From: JBCDBH01 sp039184055
Lineage (GTDB): Bacteria; Acidobacteriota; Thermoanaerobaculia; Multivoradales; J023
Direction: 5' to 3'
DNA: 44,103 nt
Assembly: GCA_039184055.1 (NCBI GenBank)
Contig: JBCDBH010000003.1
Location: forward strand, 1 to 44,103
Shown here in pieces: positions 32,939 through 40,317 of the stretch (within the stretch, counting starts at the first letter, position 1; every line of letters starts with the position of its first letter). Below the pieces are notes generated by a model. It saw only the letters and a program-made list of their open reading frames with translations, was not told the origin of the DNA and did not search any database. The translations under genes and the position numbers were made by a program.

Positions 32939-35524
32939 TCAGAGGTCGGGGAGAACCCACGGCTCCCGTCCATGTGTACCGTCATCGGCCGTGAAGAGCA
33001 GGTAACCCGGTGCCACGACCCACGGCTCGGGATCGCTAGAGCCCGCTCCTGGACGCACGTCGGTCACCCGCTGGGTGCCGGCGACGGTGCCATCGCTTTT
33101 CCATAGCTCGCGACCGTGCGCGGCGTTACGCGCGGCGAAGAAGAGATCGCCACCGATCTCGAGCGCCGCGTCGGGAGACGACGACAGCGCGCCGGGTTCG
33201 ATATCCACCAGGCGTTCGGCGGTGACGCCGTCGCTCACCCAGAGTTCGGCACCGTGGCTCGCGTCCGTGTTGCGGAAGAGCAACGTGCCATGCGCGGCGC
33301 CGAGCAGCTTCGAGTCGGCACCGAGGTCGATCAGCTTGGTGGTGCCGTCGTGCGAGCCGTCGGTGACCCATAGCTCGAGGCCATCCGGGGTGTCGTTACG
33401 GAAGAAGATCGCATCGCCCGTCGACAGATAGTCGAGTGGCTCGATGGCCTGTGGTGGAGGCGAGTCGAAGAGGGGTCCGGTGCCGGCGGCGGTACCGTCG
33501 GTGATCCACGGTTCGAGACCGACACCGTCGTTCAAGCTCGAGAAGACGGTGCGACCGTCGTCGAGGCTGGCGCCCGGTAGGAGGATCTCTGGAATCACCT
33601 TGAACGGACCGGGTAGCGCGACGAGATCGAGCGGTGCAGCGATTACCGAGGTACCGCTCACCGTGCCGTCGCTGATCAACAACGAGGTCGCCTTGTCGTC
33701 TTCACGTGCGATTCCGATCACGATGCGGTCTCCCGCCACCAGAATCGCGCTCGGAATCGCCGGTGATTGCCAGGTATGCAGCTTGCGCGTGCCGGCCACG
33801 GTGCCATCGGTGACCCACAAGGCGAGATTGAAAGGACCGATAAACAAGCGGTCAGGGCCGTCGGTCGTGGCGCCGGGTTCCGAGGCGACGCTAGGTTCAG
33901 AGACGATGTAGAAGGCGAGCGCACCGGTCGAAGCGCTCGGCCACGTACCCGCTTCGAGCGCCAGCAAGGGGCGGGTGGTGGCTGGCGTGCCGGCGGTTTT
34001 CCACAAATGGCGCACGCCGTCGATGGAGGCGGAGAATACTCCCCTGCGGCCCGCTCGTTCGAGCTTCCGTGCGCCCGCTGCGAGCTCCAGAGTGGAGGCA
34101 GCGGTGCCGTTGGTGCGCCAGATCGTTCGATCGGCGGTCGAGAAGAGCGTGAAACCGGTATCGAGGGTGAGCGCTTGCGTAATGGCGGGCGACGATCGTG
34201 TCGCAGCATTGAGATCGGCGACCCTGAGCGGCGCGCCGCCGAGCATCGCCGACCACGGCTCGGTGCCGACGTCGTCCTCCTCGGCGGTGAACCAAAGACG
34301 TTCGTCGGCGGCACCGATCGGCGCGTTCGGATCGACCGGCACACCGTAGATCACCGCGACGTCGGCGACGATCTGGCCAACCACGAAATCGAGCTCGCCC
34401 AGCAAGTCTTCGGCGTCGATGGCCAAGAACCCGGCGCCGCCGTCGAGCGACACGGCGTCGAGAACAAAGAGGTTGTTGCCAGTGGTCGACGGCACCGAGG
34501 TCGCACTGTTCGTGGTCAGACGCACCACCTCGCTGGTGGCACCGACGAATCGTGTCACGTAGACCTCGTCGTCGAGGGTGCGGAAGCCGACGAGCTCCGA
34601 GCTCGCCGCCCCCGGAGTGAGATCGGCGATCAATTGAGCCGTACCCTGCTCGGGAGCGAACGACCACGGCTCGAAACCGACGTCGGCTCGGAAGAGACTG
34701 AAGAAGAGTCGGCCTTCCGCCACGGTCATCCAGGGCTGGCTGCTGTTACCCCGAAGAGCTCCAGGGAGCCTCACCGTGCCCGTGCCAGGCGGCGTGCCAT
34801 TGGTGAACACCAGCTGATCCTCACCGTCACGGGCCAGGTAGAGCACATCGTCGATCACCGCTGCCTGATCGTCGAAAACCACCTCGATGTCGAGCACCGT
34901 GGTGACGCCGGTGTCGACGTCGGTGACCCGCACGTCTTGGTCGCCGAAAGCCGTGGGTGCGAAGAAGACACGACTGCCGATCACCGTCAGCAGTCGTACG
35001 TCCCCATCGCCGATATCGAGATCGGTGATCCGCGTGGTTCCCGTCGGTGTTCCATCGCTGACCCACAGCTCCGTACCGGTGTCGCCATCGTCGGCGAAGA
35101 ACACCACGCGATCGCCGAGCGCGGCGAAGTGACGAGGGTCCGATCCTTCTGGCCCAGGGCGCAGATCGCCGAGCTGTGCCGCGCTCGTACCGTCGAAGCT
35201 CCACGGTTCCCGTCCGTGAGATGGATCGATGGCGCTGAACGCGAGATTCGTACCGAAAGCGGTGAGGTCGGCGGGCGACGACGATCGATCGCCGGGTAGC
35301 ACGTCGACCAGGAGACGTGTCGTGGCGGCGTCACCACCGCTCGTCCAAAGCTCGCGACCCAGCGTGGGAACCGTGGCGGTGAACACGATGTCACCACGCC
35401 ACGCCGTATAGTCCGCGGGTGCCGAGCCCGCGGCTGTCGTGTTCACATCGACCAGCAGACGTTCATTCGCCCATCCGGCGGTGGCAACAAGCATCCACAC
35501 GCACAGCACAATGTTTCTTTTCAT
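32939..35524 (-). CDS. Secreted ELWxxDGT-repeat protein
   Basis: 861 residues from ATG 35524, with GGAGA seven bases upstream; GTG 35527 is the alternative. Signal peptide (VLCVWMLVATAGWA). The whole mature chain consists of beta repeats of ~45-60 residues carrying 'G.ELW.SDGT..GT..L.D': examples are GRELWTSGGDAAT, GTELWVSDGTPTGTTRI, GAELWVSDGV and GRELWKSDGTVAGTQRV; some copies have P in place of L (GREPWSFDGT). The family is widespread in exported proteins and its function is unknown. It has its own predicted promoter 84 bases upstream. It converges with the KamA gene with 7 bp between stops. Confidence 0.82.
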   Translation of the reverse strand: MKRNIVLCVWMLVATAGWANERLLVDVNTTAAGSAPADYTAWRGDIVFTATVPTLGRELWTSGGDAATTRLLVDVLPGDRSSSPADLTAFGTNLAFSAIDPSHGREPWSFDGTSAAQLGDLRPGPEGSDPRHFAALGDRVVFFADDGDTGTELWVSDGTPTGTTRITDLDIGDGDVRLLTVIGSRVFFAPTAFGDQDVRVTDVDTGVTTVLDIEVVFDDQAAVIDDVLYLARDGEDQLVFTNGTPPGTGTVRLPGALRGNSSQPWMTVAEGRLFFSLFRADVGFEPWSFAPEQGTAQLIADLTPGAASSELVGFRTLDDEVYVTRFVGATSEVVRLTTNSATSVPSTTGNNLFVLDAVSLDGGAGFLAIDAEDLLGELDFVVGQIVADVAVIYGVPVDPNAPIGAADERLWFTAEEDDVGTEPWSAMLGGAPLRVADLNAATRSSPAITQALTLDTGFTLFSTADRTIWRTNGTAASTLELAAGARKLERAGRRGVFSASIDGVRHLWKTAGTPATTRPLLALEAGTWPSASTGALAFYIVSEPSVASEPGATTDGPDRLFIGPFNLALWVTDGTVAGTRKLHTWQSPAIPSAILVAGDRIVIGIAREDDKATSLLISDGTVSGTSVIAAPLDLVALPGPFKVIPEILLPGASLDDGRTVFSSLNDGVGLEPWITDGTAAGTGPLFDSPPPQAIEPLDYLSTGDAIFFRNDTPDGLELWVTDGSHDGTTKLIDLGADSKLLGAAHGTLLFRNTDASHGAELWVSDGVTAERLVDIEPGALSSSPDAALEIGGDLFFAARNAAHGRELWKSDGTVAGTQRVTDVRPGAGSSDPEPWVVAPGYLLFTADDGTHGREPWVLPDL

Positions 35525-35844
35525 CACATGTCTCCATTCAGCCTACGCACCCTGGGTGCTCGAAGCATCTGACATGGATCGACTGTCGATCCTGGTTGGA
35601 TACGGCAATGCTATGAAAGCATATTGATGTCGTCAAGGCATGCTCTCGGTGTGGGGCCGTCCGATAGGCTCCGGTACGCCACGATGTCTAGGTGTTGCGC
35701 GCGCCTGGTCGTCTCGTTTCGCCCGTGTCGAGCCGGGTCCAGGTCATGTTCTGGAGTCATAGATAGATGGTCGCGAGCCGCGAGTCGTAGAAGCAGGTGA
35801 GCGGCCGCCAACCCAGACATGACACACAAAAGGGGCTGAAAACG
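35525..35844. other. Intergenic region between divergent genes (~320 bp)
   Basis: The region holds the predicted minus-strand promoter at 35608-35636. The right part contains no coding pattern, and only a weak AGGGG site precedes the plus-strand gene. No hairpin with a T-run and no RNA gene is seen. Confidence 0.5.
35608..35636 (-). promoter_or_regulatory. Predicted promoter of the ELWxxDGT gene
   Basis: On the minus strand TTGACG (35636-35631), exactly 17 bp, TAGCAT (35613-35608), in a local AT-rich patch. The -10 box is part of the small inverted repeat ATGCT-ATGAA-AGCAT. The ATG of the gene lies ~84 bases downstream. Confidence 0.5.
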
Positions 35845-36903
35845 ATGCGAGACAAGCGATCTTTGCTGACGGTATGGGTGTGCCTATTTCTGATCACTCC
35901 GATCCTCGCGGTGGCGCAAGCACCACCTCGACTCGATCTCGATGGCGTGCAACCGATCGATTTGATTTTCAACGAACCGGTGGCGATCACCGACATCTAT
36001 CGCGCCATCGCCAAGGCCGCTGGGAGCACCGTGCTCTTCGACGATCGGCTACGTGAGCGTGAAGCGACCTTCGAAGCTCGCGACGTCACCATCACCGAGG
36101 CGCTCGATCTGCTCACCGTCGACGCAGGGCATTTTTGGGTCGCCGTCGACGATCGTGCCTTCTTGGTGGCTGAGGATGTGCCACAGAATCGTCGCACCTA
36201 CGATCACCAGGTGATCGCCCTCTGGCACCTCGAGAACGTCGAAGTCAAGGACGCGATGACCATCTTGCGGTCGTTGCTCGCACTCAAGAACATCGCCACC
36301 GCCGAAGATCAAAGCCTGCTGGTGATGCGCGATACCGACGCCAAGATCTCCGTGGCGCGACGCATCTTGTCGTCGGTCGATCAGCCGCTCGACCGCGCGG
36401 TGGTGCAGGTCGCCTTGTTGCGGCTCGATGCGGAGCAGGCCGAACGACTCGCGGCGGGTGAAGCGAGTGATGACATCGCCGCCCGTGCGACCCGCTTGCT
36501 TGCAGGTGAAGTGGGGCTCGTCGGGCGCCAAGAAGGAGCTTTTTCCCACTCGGGTGAGGTCGATGGGCGCCGCATGCGGCTGGGGGTCGATGTGCGCGGC
36601 AAGGTCGCGGCGGATACCCGCGACGTCGAGCTCGACCTCAGCATGACTCTGGTCATCAACGGTGGCAACGAAGGCACCTCGGTCACCCTCAACGAGTCGA
36701 AAGAGCTCAAGTCGAGCTGGCGGCTGGCCGATGGCGAAGTCCTTCTGGTGCCGCTACCGGGTCCCTTCCCCGGATCGGATGACAAGCTCGCTCTTCAGCT
36801 CACGCCACGGGTCGAGCACGCCGGTCAGGGTGGTGAAATGCCGATCATGTGGGTGGGCACCGAAGTCAACATCGCCGCGCCCGCGGCCTTGGGTGATGAG
36901 TAA
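35845..36903 (+). CDS. Exported secretin N-domain protein lacking the pore
   Basis: 352 residues from ATG 35845. Signal peptide (LLTVWVCLFLITPILAVAQA). Residues ~35-105 are an STN/N0 secretin domain (VAITDIYRAIAKAAGSTVLFD, FEARDVTITEALDLLTVDAGHF, FLVAEDVPQNRRTY). Residues ~110-180 are an N1/NolW-like domain (VIALWHLENVEVKDAMTILRSL, LLVMRDTDAKISVARRIL). In GspD/PilQ the secretin pore follows, ending with 'VP.LG.IP..G'. Here the remaining ~170 residues carry only beta-rich stretches (LVINGGNEGTSVTLNESKEL) and no such motif. It is an orphan, possibly an adaptor to a type II or type IV pilus machine encoded elsewhere. Gene ends converge with the glycosyltransferase, 17 bp apart. Confidence 0.72.
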   Translation: MRDKRSLLTVWVCLFLITPILAVAQAPPRLDLDGVQPIDLIFNEPVAITDIYRAIAKAAGSTVLFDDRLREREATFEARDVTITEALDLLTVDAGHFWVAVDDRAFLVAEDVPQNRRTYDHQVIALWHLENVEVKDAMTILRSLLALKNIATAEDQSLLVMRDTDAKISVARRILSSVDQPLDRAVVQVALLRLDAEQAERLAAGEASDDIAARATRLLAGEVGLVGRQEGAFSHSGEVDGRRMRLGVDVRGKVAADTRDVELDLSMTLVINGGNEGTSVTLNESKELKSSWRLADGEVLLVPLPGPFPGSDDKLALQLTPRVEHAGQGGEMPIMWVGTEVNIAAPAALGDE

Positions 36904-36920
36904 AGCCCACCTTTCGGACG

Positions 36921-38156
36921 CTACGCCCCGATGATGCGCATGGCGTTGGCGATCCCGTCTTCGGCGCGGATCGCCTCGCCAATCGCCTCGGCGCGTCGTC
37001 GATAGGCGGGAGTGCCGGTCAGCTCGATGAGCCCGAGAGCCAAACGCTCGACCCGTAGCTTGCGCAGCGGCTGAGGTTTGGGGCCACAGCCGAGCTTCCA
37101 CACGCGGTGGCCCCAAAACGGCTGATCCACCGCCACCGGACAAATCAGCGTCGGCCTGCCGGCGCGTAGACCGGCCGCGGTGGTGCCCGCGCCACCGTGA
37201 TGCACCACCGCCGAGACCTGGCGAAAGAGCACATCGTGAGGCGCGCCGTCGATCACATGGACGTGCTCCGGCACCGCGAGCGCCGCCAGCCCACCCCAAC
37301 CCGTCGCCACGATCGCGCGCACGCCGGCGCGGTCCACCGCCTCGAGAATCGTCCGCGCGGTCGCCGCTGGATCACGCGTTGTCATGGAGCCGAAGCCGAT
37401 ATAGACGGGTGGCTCACCGGCATCGAGAAACGCCGCTAGATCCTCGTCGGGCCGCCAATCCTCATCCGCGTCGAGAAACCAATAGCCGGTCATATAGGCC
37501 GTAGCGTCCCAATCGGCGGGGCGCGGCAGCACCGCTGGAGACACCGCGCACAGGCGTGGGATCAGCCCATCCTTCGTGCCGCCGATCGGCGCCCAGCCCA
37601 GTCCCTCGCCCAATCCGAGCGACTCCCGTCGCCAGACGTCGAGAATCTTGCGATACGGCACGCGCGACATGTTGAACAGCTTGTGTGATTGGCGATCCAC
37701 GAACGGGCCGAGCTGTCGCGTCCAGATCACCGGGGGAAACTCCGCCGTCGGCACCATGGGGATCACCGCCGCGCACACCACCTTCGCTCCGGTCACCTCC
37801 GCCACATCGATCGCGCCGAGCGCCTTGGGGTGATAGAGGATCAGATCCGCGTCGCGGCACGCCTCCCACGTCGCGTCGAGGATGTTGCGCATCATCGGGA
37901 TGATCGTGCTCCGCCAGATCTTGCCCAACGCCAGCCAATTGCCACCGAGCACGCGCTTCACCTCATCCGATTGGAGAAACGCCTCCATATCGATCCCGGT
38001 GGGATGAAAGTCGATGCCGTGGCTGGTCACCCAATCGGTGAAATTGTCCGGCCCACCCAAACGCACCTCGTGCCCGCGCGCCGCCAGCGCCTTGCCGAGC
38101 GCGAGAAACGGTTGCACATCACCACGGGTGCCGACGACGAGAATCGAGATCTTCAT
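36921..38156 (-). CDS. GT1 glycosyltransferase, sterol-glucosyltransferase type, paralogue 1
   Basis: 411 residues from ATG 38156; the upstream extension in frame is not supported. N-terminal acceptor domain begins MKISILVVGTRGDVQPFLALGKALAARGHEV, with RGDVQP the mark of the UGT80/sterol 3-beta-glucosyltransferase and rhamnosyltransferase-like group. The C-terminal nucleotide-sugar site is VYIGFGSM, then HVIDGAPHDVLFRQVSAVVHHGGAGTT and RPTLICPVAVDQPFWGHRV. Members glycosylate lipids, sterols or polyketides; the acceptor here is unknown. It is homologous along its whole length to the gene at 38834, so the pair arose by duplication. Confidence 0.88.
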   Translation of the reverse strand: MKISILVVGTRGDVQPFLALGKALAARGHEVRLGGPDNFTDWVTSHGIDFHPTGIDMEAFLQSDEVKRVLGGNWLALGKIWRSTIIPMMRNILDATWEACRDADLILYHPKALGAIDVAEVTGAKVVCAAVIPMVPTAEFPPVIWTRQLGPFVDRQSHKLFNMSRVPYRKILDVWRRESLGLGEGLGWAPIGGTKDGLIPRLCAVSPAVLPRPADWDATAYMTGYWFLDADEDWRPDEDLAAFLDAGEPPVYIGFGSMTTRDPAATARTILEAVDRAGVRAIVATGWGGLAALAVPEHVHVIDGAPHDVLFRQVSAVVHHGGAGTTAAGLRAGRPTLICPVAVDQPFWGHRVWKLGCGPKPQPLRKLRVERLALGLIELTGTPAYRRRAEAIGEAIRAEDGIANAMRIIGA

Positions 38157-38239
38157 ATCGAGCCATACGAGTTCACGTGTTGCGGTGTTGCCATGTCGTG
38201 AACCGGCGTGCGTCGATCGTTGAATCGTGTATACGACGA

Positions 38240-38615
38240 TTACCCAGCGGTGCAACGGGAAAATATAGAGGGAAATTTGGGCCGCACCGCGGTGCCTGCA
38301 CGAAATCGGCGCTTCACATAGCCCAGCGCTCGCTTGACTTCGGGGTGGCGCGTTGGAGCCAGGGTTCCCACACGCTCGCCGATCCGAGCCTTGGCGATTA
38401 CATGGATGTTGTCGAGGTTGGCAACCGATGCACGATCCAAGCCCTCGGTTCGGCCAAGTGAGACTTCCTGGGGAATGTTCCTGATCGTCGTCGTGATCTC
38501 AGCGACAACGATCTTGTTGAGGTATTTGAACGCGGCGGCTACGAGACAAGAGAAGGACCGGTCGCTTTCCAATCGGTGCCGGCATGGTGGCTCACCGAAT
38601 CTCGTAGTGCCTCAA
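38240..38615 (-). pseudogene. MazF/PemK-type toxin, decayed
   Basis: On the minus strand TTG at 38613-38615 overlaps the end of the antitoxin remnant (TTGA). The expected order of MazF-like sequence is there but in broken frames. It reads RHYEIR, then TGA, then ATMPAPIGKRPVLLLSRSR. One extra C near the junction shifts the frame to AFKYLNKIVVAEITTTIRNI (cut), PQEVSLGRTEGLDRASVANL and DNIHVIAKARIGERVGTLAP. The last part (HPEVKRALGY) is where the family would go on to its C-terminal helix; from there the sequence is unrelated (VKRRFRAG...). The lesions are a stop, a frameshift and a lost C-terminus, so no working toxin can be made. Confidence 0.75.
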
Positions 38616-38824
38616 GAGGTTTTCCAAACAGATGGATCGAAGTCAGTATCGTCGGCGCTATCAGGTTGTCGAGCGTAGGCCTCGGCTGTTTTGCGTTCCT
38701 CGAGCTCCTAAAGCGCTTTGCGGATCGCTGATGCGATAAAGCTATGTCGGCGTTTGGGATCGGTGACGACAGTCTCGAGTTGTTCAACGAGCTCGTCTTC
38801 TAATTGAACAGTCAGGCTTGTCAT
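38612..38824 (-). pseudogene. MazE-type antitoxin with internal amber codon
   Basis: ATG at 38824. The first 38 codons form a ribbon-helix-helix-like domain (MTSLTVQLEDELVEQLETVV, then TDPKRRHSFIASAIRKAL). A TAG at 38708-38710 interrupts it. In the same frame it continues ELEERKTAEAYARQPDSADD and TDFDPSVWKTS to TGA 38612-38614. The part after the TAG (an 'EE...AEAY.RQP....D.DFDP..W' tail) is the toxin-binding tail of MazE-like antitoxins. The truncated 38-residue domain could still bind DNA. It is adjacent to and overlaps the decayed toxin, as in intact modules. Confidence 0.75.
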
Positions 38825-38833
38825 AGGTTCATT

Positions 38834-40126
38834 CTATTGCATGGGTGGCTCTGCTTTATCGTAGGGTATTGAGCCTTCGATCACCTCGACGGCCCGAGCC
38901 ACTCCATCCTCTGTCGCAATTCCCCGCGCCACGTCCTCGGCGCGCTGTCGATAGCTTTTGTTGGTGGCGAGGTCACGCAGCGCCTCGGCCAGTCGATCGA
39001 TTCGTAGTTTCTTGAGTGGCTGAGGCTTGGGCCCGCATCCCAGTTTCCACACCCGTCGTCCCCAAAACGGTTGATCGACCAGGATCGGGCAGATGAGGGT
39101 GGGTCGGCCAGCGCGTAGTCCCGCTGCGGTGGTGCCGGCGCCACCGTGGTGGACGACGCCACGCACGTGGGGGAAGAGACGGTCGTGGGGGGCGCCTCGG
39201 ATGATGTGGAGACGCTGCGCGGCGATGAGGTCTTGGACGTCGTCGGGATCGATGTCGATGCCACCCCAGCCGGTGGCGATCAGCACGCGGATGCCGGCTC
39301 GACGAATGGCCTGAAGCAGTTGCTCACCGAGCCGACGCGGGTCGCCGGGGGTCATGGAGCCGAAGCCGATGTAGACGGGGGGCTCACCGGCGTCGAGAAA
39401 GGCGGTGAGCTCGGGATCGGGTTGCCAGTCGCCGCTTTCGTCGAGAAACCAATAGCCGCTCATATGGGCGTCGTCGTCCCAGTCTTCGGGTCGTGGCACG
39501 ACGCTCGGGGACACGGCGCTGAGACGCGGAATCCAGCCGTCGCGCGTGGCGCCGACGGGGAGGAGCTTGGGCCCTTTGCCGAGTCCCAACCGATCGCGAC
39601 GCCAGGTGTCGAGGTATTTGTGGTAGCGCAGTCGGTAGAGCCGAAAGAGAAAATAGCTCAGGCGGTTGAGCCAGCGTCCGTAGCTGCGTGCCCAGATGAT
39701 GACGGGAAAGTCGCCGGTGGTCATGCCGGGAACGGTGGCGGCGAGCACCAGCCGGGCGCCGGTGGCTTCGGCGATGTCGACCGCTTCGGGAATCATCGGG
39801 TGGTAGACGATGACGTCGGCATCACGACACGCCTCGAGGCTGGCGTCGAAGATCTCGTCGAGTCGGGGTACGAGGTGGTGATGCCAGCTTCGCGCCAGCT
39901 TGCCCCAGCTCTCGGCGACGAGCCGCCGGGCTTCGGGCGTGGTGAGAAAGGCGTGGGTGTCGACCCCCGAGCCATGAAAGGCGAGGCCGTGACGACTCAC
40001 CCAGTCTGCGAAATTGTCGGGGCCATGGAGCAGGACGGTGTGGCCCCGAGCCTGGAGTGCTTTGCCGAGGGCGACGAAGGGTTGGACGTCACCACGAGTG
40101 CCGGAGGTGAGGAGCGCGATGTTCAC
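38834..40126 (-). CDS. GT1 glycosyltransferase, sterol-glucosyltransferase type, paralogue 2
   Basis: 430 residues from a GTG start at 40126 (MNIALLTSGTRGDVQPFVAL). It has the same blocks as its paralogue: RGDVQP, GPDNFADWVSRHGLAFHGSG, YIGFGSMTPGDP, RLHIIRGAPHDRLFPHVRGV, HHGGAGTTAAGLRAGRPTLI, and the C-terminal CGPKPQPLKKLRI. The donor site is intact. These enzymes transfer a sugar from a nucleotide-sugar donor to a hydrophobic acceptor. It is divergent from the cytolysin-family lipoprotein gene, with ~190 bp between the starts, so shared regulation is possible. It is separated from paralogue 1 by the decayed toxin-antitoxin locus. Confidence 0.88.
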   Translation of the reverse strand: MNIALLTSGTRGDVQPFVALGKALQARGHTVLLHGPDNFADWVSRHGLAFHGSGVDTHAFLTTPEARRLVAESWGKLARSWHHHLVPRLDEIFDASLEACRDADVIVYHPMIPEAVDIAEATGARLVLAATVPGMTTGDFPVIIWARSYGRWLNRLSYFLFRLYRLRYHKYLDTWRRDRLGLGKGPKLLPVGATRDGWIPRLSAVSPSVVPRPEDWDDDAHMSGYWFLDESGDWQPDPELTAFLDAGEPPVYIGFGSMTPGDPRRLGEQLLQAIRRAGIRVLIATGWGGIDIDPDDVQDLIAAQRLHIIRGAPHDRLFPHVRGVVHHGGAGTTAAGLRAGRPTLICPILVDQPFWGRRVWKLGCGPKPQPLKKLRIDRLAEALRDLATNKSYRQRAEDVARGIATEDGVARAVEVIEGSIPYDKAEPPMQ

Positions 40127-40317
40127 GACGGGCTATTCGATCATGCTGTCGATTGGGATGGAGGTGATGTGTTTGCTGTCGATCTTCACATGACCGAGGC
40201 TGACATGCTCCTCGGCTCATCTTGCAGTACTCTCGATACGAGCCTGTTCCTGAAGACGCTAGGTGTCGGCACGTCGACGACGTGGCGCCGCATGCGATTC
40301 GAAATCGGGGGTGGAAG

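Noticed and set aside
33767..35299. 510-codon plus-strand ORF opposite the ELWxxDGT gene
   Set aside because: Arg/Glu/Gly-rich shadow; the ELWxxDGT repeats on the minus strand are unambiguous.
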